From: Acidobacteriota bacterium | GTDB lineage: Bacteria > Acidobacteriota > Terriglobia > Bryobacterales > UBA6623 | Assembly: GCA_027624045.1 (NCBI GenBank) | Contig: JAQBUE010000031.1 | Span: 1 to 36,702 of the forward strand | Length of the DNA stretch: 36,702 nucleotides | Reading direction: 5' to 3' | Shown: piece after piece, positions 9,081-17,376 of the stretch | Position numbering within the stretch: the stretch's first letter is position 1 | Layout: the number at the start of each line of letters is the position of its first letter | Translations under genes and position numbers: made by a program | The notes under the pieces: generated by a model | The model's database searches: none | Told to the model about the DNA's origin: nothing | The model's input: the letters and a program-made list of their open reading frames with translations, nothing else

Positions 9081-10322
9081 TCACGCCCAGCCTTCGGTGC
9101 AAAAGTGCGAAACATTCGGAGTCTGATAAACCACTCCTAATTCCGGCGTCTCTACCACCCGGTTTCCTTCCTTCACCGAATCCAGCATAAAATCGAGAAT
9201 GCCGCTCACTAACAGCGTCCTCTCCACCGGGTAAGGCGCATTCCCGGTCTCATACATCTTCTCGATGTTCTTGATGAGGCAGCCGAAGTGATGGTGATAC
9301 GGCTTCCTCATGAGCCAGGCGAGCGGCGATACAGGTTCCCGCCGCCCTTCGACTTCCACGGCCACGGCGAAATCATCCTTCACCGCGCCCGTTAACATGA
9401 AGCCCGCGGCCTGCGCGCCGTCGCGGTAGTTGACCAGGAACACCGCTGGATTCTTCACAATCTCGGTCAGCTCGCCCGGCTGCCGTGTCTTACAACGTGA
9501 CAGTGCCGCGTTAAACAGCGGGCGCACCCAGGGTGTCGCGTCCAGGTATTTCCAAACCGCGTCGCCTTGCAAACATTGCACCGACGAGACGCCTACTTCC
9601 CCGCCCTGCCGCCGCTCGATCATCGACTGAATCAGCTCCAGCATGTGAAAACCGTACGACTCAAGTCCGGCAAAAGCAATTCCGACGGCGTGCGGAATCT
9701 TCGCTCCCCAGGGCGCATCGACCAGAGGATCGCGAAACGCCACCGGCACCGACGACCCCGCGAGCATCGGGAAGCCCATCTCACGCGAGATCTCGACTGT
9801 GCGTTTTGCTTTGGCCCAGCTATAGGAAAGGTGCTTGTCGGTATAGACGGGCACGGCCTTGCCCGTCTGCCGGAACACATCCGTCACTTGCAGGAACAGT
9901 TGAAAGCGTGGATAGAGCCTCTGCCCCTTGTCGTTCAACGGATAATCGCCGTGCTCGCCGATGATCAGCACGCCGTCCACCGCCAGCTCGCCCGTCCCCA
10001 GCGTCAGGGCCTCGTAGATCGTCCGGTAGATCGGAACGCCGTGCTTGCGCGACATCTCACGGCTCAGATCCTTCTCATGCACTTGCGCCGTATACATCGA
10101 CACGATCTTCGAGCGCGGATAAGGCGGCTGGCCATCCTGATGGAAGCCTTCGAGATACTTGCCGACAATCACGTCGGCATGAGAGCGCTGGAACCACGTC
10201 GTGATCACAGCCGCGATTCGCTTCGGCGGACCATCCGGGGCGGCCGCGGCCAGAGGAGTGAGACCGGCCAAAGGAGAGACGGCAAGCGTGGCCGTCGAAG
10301 CAAGGAGGGTTCTGCGAGTCAT
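9081..10322 (-). CDS. Tat-exported conserved protein of unknown function
   Basis: A 413-residue protein with a twin-arginine leader (MTRRTLLAS, then a hydrophobic segment), so it is probably folded in the cytoplasm and exported. The mature part opens with 'RIAAVITTWF', which looks like the first strand of a Rossmann-like fold. It contains 'GVLIIGEHGDYP', 'VPVYTDKHLSYSW' and 'FPMLAGSSVPV', which read like conserved blocks. I recognise this as a type of protein seen in Acidobacteriota and Planctomycetota but know no function. The ATG at 10322 follows a TAGGAA site and matches the leader; a longer frame to 10361 adds a non-leader extension into the cytochrome gene. It begins 7 bases after the pentaheme cytochrome stop, so the two are almost certainly cotranscribed. 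A redox role is suggested only by that neighbour. Confidence 0.8.
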   Translation of the reverse strand: MTRRTLLASTATLAVSPLAGLTPLAAAAPDGPPKRIAAVITTWFQRSHADVIVGKYLEGFHQDGQPPYPRSKIVSMYTAQVHEKDLSREMSRKHGVPIYRTIYEALTLGTGELAVDGVLIIGEHGDYPLNDKGQRLYPRFQLFLQVTDVFRQTGKAVPVYTDKHLSYSWAKAKRTVEISREMGFPMLAGSSVPVAFRDPLVDAPWGAKIPHAVGIAFAGLESYGFHMLELIQSMIERRQGGEVGVSSVQCLQGDAVWKYLDATPWVRPLFNAALSRCKTRQPGELTEIVKNPAVFLVNYRDGAQAAGFMLTGAVKDDFAVAVEVEGRREPVSPLAWLMRKPYHHHFGCLIKNIEKMYETGNAPYPVERTLLVSGILDFMLDSVKEGNRVVETPELGVVYQTPNVSHFCTEGWA

Positions 10323-10329
10323 TTCATTC

Positions 10330-10866
10330 CTATTCCGGGTGCGGGTCGTGGCAGAAACCACAATTGTTCGAGGCCTGCCGCTGGGCGTGGCAATCCATGC
10401 AAGTCGTCATCGCGGTCGATTTCTCTTTGAACAGCACATCACGCTGCGCCACATCGCCATGGCATTCTACGCACTCGATCTTGGCCTCTTTGTGATGCGC
10501 TTCGTGTGAGAAGTAGACGTAGTTCGGCACCGCGTACAACTTGACCCACGGTACACGCGTTCCCGATTTCTCGATCTCGGCCAGCTTCTGAATGTGTGGA
10601 CTATCCGCCTTGATCGACGCATGGCACGCCATGCAAGTGGCCTCTTGCGGATAGCCGGCCATGTAGCCGGGCTTTTCGATCTTGTGGCAATCGAGACACT
10701 TCAGCCCCAGTCCGACATGCACCTTGTGACTGTAGGGAAGGGGCTGCTTGACGGGTTCACCAGGTAGTTTCTCGTCTCTTGGTGTGTATTGGGCCCAGAG
10801 CATCACAGTGGGGGCGAACACCAATCCCGTGAACATGAAGAGCAACCACCGGCGCATCAGGTTCAT
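10330..10866 (-). CDS. Pentaheme c-type cytochrome (cytochrome c3/c7-like)
   Basis: A 178-residue periplasmic electron carrier with five CxxCH heme-attachment motifs: CLDCH 57-61, CMACH 78-82, CVECH 132-136, CMDCH 156-160 and CGFCH 169-173. Extra His residues in 'YSHKVH' and 'FSHEAHH' are plausible distal ligands. The layout, with paired motifs and 'VPNYVYFSHEAHH', resembles class III multiheme cytochromes and the pentaheme subunit of alternative complex III, but none of the other complex III subunits is present. The N-terminus (RRWLLFMFTGLVFAPTVMLWA) is a signal peptide or membrane anchor. The gene is followed after 7 bases by the Tat-exported unknown protein, its most likely partner. A PQQ dehydrogenase at 11547 could be an electron donor, but that is inference. 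Confidence 0.92.
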   Translation of the reverse strand: MNLMRRWLLFMFTGLVFAPTVMLWAQYTPRDEKLPGEPVKQPLPYSHKVHVGLGLKCLDCHKIEKPGYMAGYPQEATCMACHASIKADSPHIQKLAEIEKSGTRVPWVKLYAVPNYVYFSHEAHHKEAKIECVECHGDVAQRDVLFKEKSTAMTTCMDCHAQRQASNNCGFCHDPHPE

Positions 10867-10893
10867 TTTGGCACGCGAGACAATCGAGAAACT

Positions 10894-11475
10894 ATGGACA
10901 TCTTCCCGGAGTCTACATTGGCAGTGAGATCACGAAGGCAAACGAAGTTATCCCGAGTGAACTTGCTAACCCTCGTAGCAGTGCAAATGCCGACTCCCGC
11001 CCGCGCACAGGAGGAATTCGGTTTTGACATCGTCAACCCCTCTAGTCTTCCTGTTTGGCAGGACGTTGCTACCTGGATCGGGTTAGGCATCGTTGTCGCC
11101 GGGCTCTGGACACTCGCAAGAGCCGTTGCCGAAACCACTTGGTTTTCAGGCGTCTGCCGACGTGCCCGCTACTATTGGCCAACGCTCATGCTGGGATGTT
11201 TGTGGCTCACGATAGAACCCATCGGTCGTCCCGTTGAGCAGCCCTGGGCGTCAGTTTGTGATCTACTCGAGTTCAGTTTTTACGCGATCAACACGCCCGT
11301 CTTGGTTGTCGTTGGGGCATTCGGTCAAATGCTTTGGGAACTGGGAGGCTTCGGTCTTCCCCGATGGCTCCCGGGCCTCACCTTTTGGGCGACGTGGTAC
11401 GTTGTCCTCAGCTATCTCGGGAGTTGGGACTCACGCAAGAAACCCCTCGCTCTTGGGATCGCGCAGCAACAGTGA
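10894..11475 (+). CDS. Orphan multi-pass membrane protein, unknown function
   Basis: A 193-residue protein of no family I recognise. The N-terminal part is charged, then a hydrophobic segment ending 'TPARAQ' resembles a signal peptide. About four further hydrophobic stretches follow: 'TWIGLGIVVAGLWTLA', 'YWPTLMLGCLWLTI', 'TPVLVVVGAFGQMLW' and 'FWATWYVVLSYLGSW'. The start is uncertain (ATG at 10894 chosen; a later Met precedes 'PTPARAQ'). It is divergent from the cytochrome with only 27 bases between, so any promoter lies inside the cytochrome gene. Three 60-base rows I counted have 50-60% GC, somewhat below the roughly 62% of a row in the neighbouring dehydrogenase, which hints at different ancestry but is weak evidence. 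Confidence 0.65.
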   Translation: MDIFPESTLAVRSRRQTKLSRVNLLTLVAVQMPTPARAQEEFGFDIVNPSSLPVWQDVATWIGLGIVVAGLWTLARAVAETTWFSGVCRRARYYWPTLMLGCLWLTIEPIGRPVEQPWASVCDLLEFSFYAINTPVLVVVGAFGQMLWELGGFGLPRWLPGLTFWATWYVVLSYLGSWDSRKKPLALGIAQQQ

Positions 11476-11497
11476 GGCCAACAGCCCGCCACTCGTA

Positions 11498-11513
11498 GCG
11501 CGGCACCCCGCGT
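11498..11513. terminator. Possible terminator hairpin between convergent genes
   Basis: CGCGG (11499-11503) and CCGCG (11508-11512) form a perfect GC stem around a CACC loop, with a possible outer G-U pair. It lies between the ends of the orphan membrane protein gene (+) and the PQQ dehydrogenase gene (-). No U-tract follows, so the call rests on position and stem only. Confidence 0.3.
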
Positions 11514-11546
11514 GAACGGAGGCGTCAACCGCAAACGGCTGATCTG

Positions 11547-13433
11547 TCAGGGCAAAGCAAACGCCACAAACTCATCCGAAGCCTCCGCCGGCCCGAAGCC
11601 ACCGCCAGCCGCGATGCAAACATACTGCTTCCCGCCGGCCTCATAAGTACAGGGAGTCGCCAGACCCGGAACGCTCAGCTTCGTTTCCCAAAGAACCTTC
11701 CCGCTCTTCGAGTCGAACGCGCGAAACTTCGCGTCCAGCGTCGCCGCGATGAAAACAAGATCGCCCGCCGTGGCGATGCATCCGCCTTCCGAGGGCGTTC
11801 CTGTCTTAGGTATGCCCTTCGCCTTCAACTCTTCGAACTCGCCGTTCACGATACGCCACTCGAAATCGCCTTCATTCAAATCCACCGCCGTTAGATGATT
11901 CCAGGGCGGCTTGATCGCCGGGTAGCCATCCTTATCCCTGAGCTGAATCCGGTCCGGCAGCGCATACCGAAACGGCTGATCCGGACGTGCCTCGGCGAGC
12001 CGCACGACATTGGTGTTCTCATCCGTGTCAACGAACAGTGTGTTCGTGCGCGGATCGAACGCCGATCCGCCCCACAGCGCACCACCACGAAAACCGGGAT
12101 GAATGAACGTGCCCCGCTTACTCGGCGGAGTGAACATCTGCCCCGCGTCGGCCTTGTCATGAAGCTCTTTGATGTAGGCGTGCGCCTCGGGAGAGATGTT
12201 TGTAATCTCCTCGGCCGGGAAACCTTGACGGCTCAGCGGCGGCGGCTTCGTCGGGAAGGGCTGTGTGGGCCACAACTGCTCGCCCGGAACGTCCGACTGC
12301 GGCACCGGCCGCTCTTCGACTGGAAACAACGGCTCACCCGTTTCGCGATCGAGCACGAAGACGAATCCTTGCTTGGTCGGCTGCGCGACCGCGTCAATTT
12401 CACGCCCGCCGCGGCGCACTTTGACGAGCGCCGGCTGGCAGGGCAAATCCCAATCCCAGACGTCATGATGCACCGTCTGGTAGTGCCACTTACGCTCGCC
12501 GGTGAGCGCATCGAGGGCCAGCACGCAGTTTCCGAAAAGGTTCGCCCCTTTGCGGTCCCCGCCGTAGAAATCGAACGCCGGCGAGCCGATCCCGGCGAAC
12601 ACCCAGCCGCGCTCCACGTCGACGCTCATGCCCGCCCAGCAGTTTGTTCCGCCAATGTGGACCCAAGTATCGCTCTCCCAGGTATCGTTGCCGAACTCGC
12701 CGGGCTTGGGGATCGTGTGGAAGATCCAGCGCCGCTTGCCCGTGCGCGCGTCATAGCCGCGAATGTGGCCCGGCGCTTCCGGGTAAGGTCCTTCGCCACC
12801 CCCACCGCCGACGATGATGACGTCCTGGTAGACGACAACCGGGCTCGTGTGGCGGAAGTCCAAGCCCGCCATATTGTGATGAAAGTCCTTGGTCATGTCC
12901 GCGCGTCCGTTCTCACCAAAGGCGCGGTCCGGCTCACCCGTCTTGGCATTGATCGAAAGGAGCTGATCTTTCACAACCAGGAAGATCCGCTTATCCTCGC
13001 CGTCTTCCCAATAGCAGACGCCGCGGTTCACACCCGGATTGCCTTTTAGGTCAATGTCAGAAAACGGATCGTAGTTCCACACCTGCTTGCCTGTTGCCGC
13101 ATCCAACGCGCGAACCTGAACGCGCGGCGTCGAGATATACATCACGCCGTCGACGACAATCGGCGTGCACTGAATGCGCGTTTGTGGTCTCTGCGAAGCA
13201 TCTTCGGTGTGATGCACCCAGGCCTGCCTGAGCCGGCTGACATTCTCACGGTTGATCTGATCGAGCGGTGAATACCGCGTCGCTCCTTGATCGCCGCCAT
13301 AGACCGGCCATTCCTTCCCGGCGGAACCAAACGTTCGCACACCGGCCATCGCCGATCGTGCGGCGATCGAAGCGGCGGCAAGCGAAAGCGCGCTTCCTTT
13401 GAGGAAGGAACGGCGGTCAAGATCACTCGGCAT
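11547..13433 (-). CDS. PQQ-dependent dehydrogenase (quinoprotein, Tat-exported)
   Basis: A 628-residue periplasmic quinoprotein of the glucose/alcohol dehydrogenase type, oxidising a sugar or alcohol with pyrroloquinoline quinone. A Tat leader (DRRSFLKG, residues 6-13) is followed by 'EWPVYGGDQGATRYSPLDQIN', which opens the eight-bladed propeller. The catalytic-site region 'TVHHDVWDWDLPCQPALV' is intact. It lacks the membrane helices of E. coli Gcd and any CxxCH heme, so electrons must pass to a separate carrier. The ATG at 13433 follows AGGAGA. The true substrate cannot be told from sequence. The pentaheme cytochrome about 0.7 kb beyond the gene's 3' end is a possible acceptor. No PQQ biosynthesis genes are in the window. 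Confidence 0.93.
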   Translation of the reverse strand: MPSDLDRRSFLKGSALSLAAASIAARSAMAGVRTFGSAGKEWPVYGGDQGATRYSPLDQINRENVSRLRQAWVHHTEDASQRPQTRIQCTPIVVDGVMYISTPRVQVRALDAATGKQVWNYDPFSDIDLKGNPGVNRGVCYWEDGEDKRIFLVVKDQLLSINAKTGEPDRAFGENGRADMTKDFHHNMAGLDFRHTSPVVVYQDVIIVGGGGGEGPYPEAPGHIRGYDARTGKRRWIFHTIPKPGEFGNDTWESDTWVHIGGTNCWAGMSVDVERGWVFAGIGSPAFDFYGGDRKGANLFGNCVLALDALTGERKWHYQTVHHDVWDWDLPCQPALVKVRRGGREIDAVAQPTKQGFVFVLDRETGEPLFPVEERPVPQSDVPGEQLWPTQPFPTKPPPLSRQGFPAEEITNISPEAHAYIKELHDKADAGQMFTPPSKRGTFIHPGFRGGALWGGSAFDPRTNTLFVDTDENTNVVRLAEARPDQPFRYALPDRIQLRDKDGYPAIKPPWNHLTAVDLNEGDFEWRIVNGEFEELKAKGIPKTGTPSEGGCIATAGDLVFIAATLDAKFRAFDSKSGKVLWETKLSVPGLATPCTYEAGGKQYVCIAAGGGFGPAEASDEFVAFALP

Positions 13434-13457
13434 CAGGTCTCCTTAGATGAAGAAACG

Positions 13458-13463
13458 AGTATA
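13458..13463 (-). promoter_or_regulatory. Candidate -10 box of the PQQ dehydrogenase gene
   Basis: On the minus strand this reads TATACT, a good match to the sigma-70 -10 consensus, and it lies about 24 bases upstream of the ATG at 13433. No convincing -35 box is present 16-18 bases upstream. The 132-base gap to the next gene is the natural place for a promoter. Confidence 0.35.
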
Positions 13464-13565
13464 TCCTGTGATCGCCGGACCTGTTCCGCGCGCTCATCCT
13501 CGACATCGCACCGAGCACGTACGCCGAAAACTCGCTGAAGGCCAAGGAACAAGAGCAAGGTGGCG

Positions 13566-14468
13566 CTATTTGTACACCTTCTCCCCCGCACGCACGGGCA
13601 TCGGTAACTTGTTCTGCTCCGGGGGTAAGGGGCAGGTCGAGTACTCAGTAAACACGCAGGGCGGGTTGTAACTCTTGTTGAAATCGACGATCACTGTACC
13701 ATCCGCCGAAGGCAGATCCGTGTAGACAAAGCGGCCACCGCCATATGTCTCCGACCCATTCGTTGCGTCGCCGAACACAACGAATAGTGAATCGCCCTCA
13801 CGGATCGGGTCGAGCCGAAACGTCTTTCCATCCACCTCAAACATGAGCGCGCCGGGCGACTCCGAGGGCTCCGGCATGCCGAGAACATTTACGATCCGCA
13901 ACATCTTCGGGGGATCATATGGCTCGAACCGCGCTGTCAGCCGGCCACCGGAATCAATCGGGTAGTAGTCAATCCCCTTGAACTCAGTTCTCGTTTTCGC
14001 CGAGCTGTCTTTCACCCGGACGGCCTGCTTGTGATCGCGTTCGATGATGTGGAATCGCACGGAGCCCAGGGTCAACTCCGTCGGCGCTGCATCGATGTCC
14101 GTACGGAGCACCATTGACGTCACCGGTTCGTCGTCGGCGCTCAGGCCGATTCCCTCAATCGCCTCGACGCGCACTGATCCGTTCCGCAGCCAGATAGAGC
14201 CCGCATGTTCGGCGGCGGCACTGGCGGGTAAGACGATGTCATTACCCGCACCACTCCCGAACTTGTTCTCACGTTCAGCGAGCCAGTGAAGCCCCACCAA
14301 GCTCAGCCAGCCGTAGGGCGCACGCAAGGTCTCGACACGCGTCTGCCGCCAAGCGAGGATTTCCCGCTCATGCTCCGCGCTGTCGATGGAAGACGTATCC
14401 GCCGGCGATCCGCAACTCACGAACACCACGACAAGACAGGCCCCCAGATGCAGGCCCAGACGCGTCAC
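13566..14468 (-). CDS. DUF1684 domain protein, lipoprotein-like
   Basis: A 300-residue protein whose body is a DUF1684 domain. Typical blocks are 'YGWLSLVGLHWL' near the start, 'YYPID' in the middle, and the highly conserved C-terminal region 'YGGGRFVYTDLP', 'IVDFNKSYNPPC', 'YSTCPLPPEQNKLP'. The two Cys in the last blocks are family hallmarks. The function of DUF1684 is not established. The N-terminus (LGACLVVVFVSCGSP) looks like a lipoprotein signal with an imperfect lipobox, so the protein is probably in the cell envelope. The start is GTG at 14468, overlapping the TGA of the upstream PhyH gene as GTGA. An open frame extends further upstream inside that gene but is unlikely to be used. The overlap implies coupled translation. 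Confidence 0.88.
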   Translation of the reverse strand: MTRLGLHLGACLVVVFVSCGSPADTSSIDSAEHEREILAWRQTRVETLRAPYGWLSLVGLHWLAERENKFGSGAGNDIVLPASAAAEHAGSIWLRNGSVRVEAIEGIGLSADDEPVTSMVLRTDIDAAPTELTLGSVRFHIIERDHKQAVRVKDSSAKTRTEFKGIDYYPIDSGGRLTARFEPYDPPKMLRIVNVLGMPEPSESPGALMFEVDGKTFRLDPIREGDSLFVVFGDATNGSETYGGGRFVYTDLPSADGTVIVDFNKSYNPPCVFTEYSTCPLPPEQNKLPMPVRAGEKVYK

Positions 14469-15214
14469 GGAGCGAACACCTCGCGCAACTCCGGACGCCG
14501 GAAGTAGGCCCGGTCGAGCGTTTCCTTTTCGCACGTCACGTTCGCCGTCACCCAGTGCGTCGCCCAACCTTTGCGCCAGCGATCCGACTCATTGCGATGA
14601 GAGGTATGAAGCGCCTTCGAATGATGGAAGACAACGCCGCCCTTGCGGACCCGCGCCAGCGATTCCTTGCTCAGATCAATCAACTCCGCCGGCGGAACGA
14701 AGTTGTAGTCCTCACCCGCGGCCTGCTCATGCGGAATGATCGGCCCGAGGTGCGATCCATCGATGTAACGCAGGCAGCCGTTCTGCTCATCGACATCGTC
14801 TAAAGCCAGCCAGGCCGTAATCACTTCATCATCGGGATGGCAGCGGAAATAGAAATTGTCCTGGTGGTAAGGCTTGGCCGACCCAAACCGGGGAGGCTTC
14901 ATAAACGCTTGGTCGACCACGAGCAACGGTTGATGACCAAGTAGCTGCTCAATACGGCTCGTCAATCGGGAATCGCGGAGCATCTCCCGGCACACGGCTT
15001 CTTTGACGAACGGTTCGTTAATCTTGCGGGGCGCCCGCTCGCCGTCCTCTGAGATATCAAGGTTATAGCCCTCTTTGCTCGACTCGCGCTCACGGTCGGC
15101 AATTGCGAGCAGAATCTGGGCTACGCGGTCTGCTTCGTCGCGGCTGAAAACCCCCTCGGCCACAACCCAGCCTTTCGCCCAGTAATGGTCACGTTGCGCG
15201 GCACTCAAACCCAT
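14465..15214 (-). CDS. Phytanoyl-CoA dioxygenase (PhyH) family Fe(II)/2-oxoglutarate oxygenase
   Basis: A 249-residue non-heme iron oxygenase. The facial triad is visible: H117 and D119 in 'YHQDNFYF' and the distal His near residue 203 in 'ALHTSHRN', followed by an Arg-containing stretch that would bind 2-oxoglutarate. 'TAWLALDDVDEQNGCLRYIDGSH' is the classic PhyH core. Bacterial members hydroxylate varied small molecules and the substrate here is unknown. I prefer the ATG at 15214, just before the conserved 'LSAAQRDHYWAKGWVV'; an in-frame GTG at 15250 would add 12 residues. Its stop overlaps the GTG of the DUF1684 gene, so the pair forms a coupled unit. It lies 67 bases downstream of aroC on the same strand. 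Confidence 0.9.
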   Translation of the reverse strand: MGLSAAQRDHYWAKGWVVAEGVFSRDEADRVAQILLAIADRERESSKEGYNLDISEDGERAPRKINEPFVKEAVCREMLRDSRLTSRIEQLLGHQPLLVVDQAFMKPPRFGSAKPYHQDNFYFRCHPDDEVITAWLALDDVDEQNGCLRYIDGSHLGPIIPHEQAAGEDYNFVPPAELIDLSKESLARVRKGGVVFHHSKALHTSHRNESDRWRKGWATHWVTANVTCEKETLDRAYFRRPELREVFAP

Positions 15215-15281
15215 GCCCTGATCGTACTCTGAGCAGTGCGTTTTCGCCACCGTCGGGCGGCCCGGCCGTCAGGAAACGTTA

Positions 15282-16454
15282 TTAGTAGGCGCGCAGCTGC
15301 TCTTGGTAGGACTCGAAGTTGCGGCGCGTCTCCGCGAGCGAGTCGCCGCCGAATTTCTCCAAGAACGATCCGGCCAGAACGATGGCCACCATGGCCTCGC
15401 CGATGACGCCCGCCGCCGGCACGACCGCCACATCCGATCGTTCGTAGGCCGCGAACGATGGCTCGCGGGTATCAAGATCGACGGATTCCAGAGGCCGGCG
15501 AAGAGTCGAAATCGGTTTGATGTAGCCGCGAACGACGACGTCCTGACCGTTCGTGATGCCGCCTTCCAGCCCCCCGGCCAGGTTAGAGCCGCGGCGAAAC
15601 TCGCGGTCCTGCTTGTTGTACTGGATAGTGTCCTGCGACTTCGAGCCCGGCGAAATCGCCGTGACCATACCGCGGCCGATCTCGACCGCCTTCAGGGCCT
15701 GCATCGACATGATAGCCTGCGCCAGGCGACCGTCGAGCCGCGAATCCCAGGTGATGTGCGAGCCGAGTCCGACGGGCATGTTGTGGGCGACAACTTCGAA
15801 GATGCCGCCCCTGGTATCACCGTTCTTGTAGGCATCGTCGACTTCGGCTTTCATGGCCTGCTCGACATCCGGATCAACGCAGTTGAGCAGGACTTCATCC
15901 TTCGCGGCAAGAGCTTCGAGTTCTTCCCACGAGACGTCGCGGCTCAGAGAAGCATTGCCAACGGCAAGCACATGGCTGAGCACCTCGATGCCGAATTCGC
16001 GCAGCAATAGCTTGCAGAGGGCGCCCACTGCGACACGCGAGGTCGTCTCGCGCGCACTGGCGCGTTCGAGAATGTAACGCGCATCGGGAAAGTTGTACTT
16101 CAAAACGCCGGCGAGGTCGGCATGGCCAGGACGCGGGCGTTTGACGGGCTTGGCTTTCTCGTCGCTTCCCTCGAAGTTCTCAACGGGCATGGCCTCGGTC
16201 CAGTTCTTCCAGTCGCGGTTCTGAAGCAAAACGGCGATCGGCGAGCCAATCGTTTCCGAATGGCGCACGCCGGAGACGATGTGCGCCTTGTCGGTCTCGA
16301 TCTTCATGCGTCCGCCGCGGCCGTAGCCCTGCTGACGCCGCCACAGCTGACGGTCGATGAATTCGAGCGACACAGGCACGCCCGCGGGCAAACCGGTCAA
16401 AATTGTTACAAGCGTTTCGCCGTGCGACTCGCCGGCGGTTTCAAATCGAAGCAT
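15282..16454 (-). CDS. aroC: Chorismate synthase
   Basis: A 390-residue enzyme that converts 5-enolpyruvylshikimate-3-phosphate to chorismate, the last common step of aromatic amino acid synthesis, using reduced FMN. Signatures are complete: 'RFETAGESHGE' at the N-terminus, 'RPGHADLAGVLKYNFPDARYILERASARETTSRVAVGAL' region near residues 105-145 (flavin/substrate site), and 'RRPLESVDLDTREP' with 'ERSDVAVVPAAGVIGEAM' near the C-terminus. I use the ATG at 16454 giving MLRFETAGESHG, the normal start; an in-frame GTG lies three codons upstream. The ribosome site is weak. It is divergent from rlmB with a 130-base shared upstream region. Confidence 0.97.
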   Translation of the reverse strand: MLRFETAGESHGETLVTILTGLPAGVPVSLEFIDRQLWRRQQGYGRGGRMKIETDKAHIVSGVRHSETIGSPIAVLLQNRDWKNWTEAMPVENFEGSDEKAKPVKRPRPGHADLAGVLKYNFPDARYILERASARETTSRVAVGALCKLLLREFGIEVLSHVLAVGNASLSRDVSWEELEALAAKDEVLLNCVDPDVEQAMKAEVDDAYKNGDTRGGIFEVVAHNMPVGLGSHITWDSRLDGRLAQAIMSMQALKAVEIGRGMVTAISPGSKSQDTIQYNKQDREFRRGSNLAGGLEGGITNGQDVVVRGYIKPISTLRRPLESVDLDTREPSFAAYERSDVAVVPAAGVIGEAMVAIVLAGSFLEKFGGDSLAETRRNFESYQEQLRAY

Positions 16455-16584
16455 AAAGACCACGCCGCGACTCTTCAGTTGCGGCCATTGAGTAAGAGAA
16501 CCTTCTTCTCCCCTATCATAGACTCAATACCGTCACGCAGTTCGATTTCTCAGGGTCACATTACCCACCTTCGGCAAGCAAGCA

Positions 16585-17316
16585 ATGTCCGCACATTTGA
16601 TAGGAGTCCACGCGGTAACTGAAGCCCTACGGGCCGGCCGGGACATTCATCGCGTTATCATCGCCCGCGGCCGCAAGAGCGGCCCGACGGACGTGATCGT
16701 TGAAGAATGCCGGCGGCGCGGCATCACGCCGCGGTTCGAATCCCGAGAATCATTGGACCGGCTGGTGCAGACGGAGAAGCATCAAGGGGTCGTGGCCGTG
16801 GTATCGGGCGGCCGGGCGCAAACCCTGGAGCAGGTTCTCGATAACATCGCCGGAGCGGGGTTGATCGTTGTGCTCGATGGTGTGCAGGACCCCCACAACC
16901 TGGGGGCGGTCGTGCGGTCGGCCCATGCTGCCGGCGCGGATGCAGTCGTGATCCCCGAGAGGCGTTCAGCCGGCATAACGGAAGTGGCCGCCAAGGCCTC
17001 GGCCGGCGCCGTGGAATACATCCCCGTCATTTCGGTCAAGAATATCAACCATGCTCTCGATCAGCTCAAGAAAAATAGGTTTTGGCTCTACGGGCTTGAT
17101 GAGAGGGGATCTCAAAGCTATCTTGAAGCCGACTATGCCGGTAACGTCGGACTCGTACTGGGAAGCGAGGGGAACGGACTGCATCGGCTGACGGCTGAGA
17201 AGTGTGATTTCCTAGTACGCATACCTATCGCCGGCCCCATCGCGTCGCTGAACGTTTCCGTTGCCGCGGGCGTGGCACTGTTCGAGATCATACGCCGCCG
17301 CGGTCAGAGCGATTAG
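16585..17316 (+). CDS. rlmB: 23S rRNA (guanosine-2'-O-)-methyltransferase, TrmH/SpoU family
   Basis: A 243-residue SPOUT methyltransferase, the RlmB type that methylates G2251 of 23S rRNA with SAM. The N-terminal substrate-binding domain starts 'LIGVHAVTEALRAG'. The three SPOUT motifs are 'DGVQDPHNLGAVVRSAHAAG' (catalytic Asn and Arg), 'LVLGSEGNGLHRL', and 'IPIAGPIASLNVSVAAGVALFE' forming the trefoil knot. The length fits the family. The ATG at 16585 has only a weak ribosome site. It precedes the polysaccharide locus by 60 bases on the same strand but is a housekeeping gene. The exact target (RlmB or another TrmH-type enzyme) is inferred from overall similarity. Confidence 0.93.
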   Translation: MSAHLIGVHAVTEALRAGRDIHRVIIARGRKSGPTDVIVEECRRRGITPRFESRESLDRLVQTEKHQGVVAVVSGGRAQTLEQVLDNIAGAGLIVVLDGVQDPHNLGAVVRSAHAAGADAVVIPERRSAGITEVAAKASAGAVEYIPVISVKNINHALDQLKKNRFWLYGLDERGSQSYLEADYAGNVGLVLGSEGNGLHRLTAEKCDFLVRIPIAGPIASLNVSVAAGVALFEIIRRRGQSD

Positions 17317-17342
17317 CGGAGTGGGAGCGAATCACGTACAAT
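17313..17342 (+). promoter_or_regulatory. Candidate promoter of the polysaccharide locus
   Basis: TACAAT at 17337-17342 is a good -10 match, with TTAGCG at 17313-17318 as a poor -35 box at an 18-base spacing. It would give a short leader before the ATG at 17377. It begins at the end of rlmB, in the only gap before the glycosyltransferase block. Confidence 0.3.
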
Positions 17343-17376
17343 CTAACGTCGTGCTCGGTTCGCGGTGCAATCAGCT

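Noticed and set aside
10330..10866. Alternative complex III in the window, suggested by the pentaheme cytochrome
   Set aside because: None of the other subunits (iron-sulfur/molybdopterin-like, NrfD-like, cytochrome c) is present next to it.
11895..13049. Open frame of about 384 codons antisense to the PQQ dehydrogenase
   Set aside because: Arg-rich composition without domains and full overlap with a clear enzyme gene.
16733..16743. GGTTCGAATCC, which looks like a tRNA T-arm
   Set aside because: It is inside the conserved rlmB reading frame and no acceptor or anticodon stem can be built around it.
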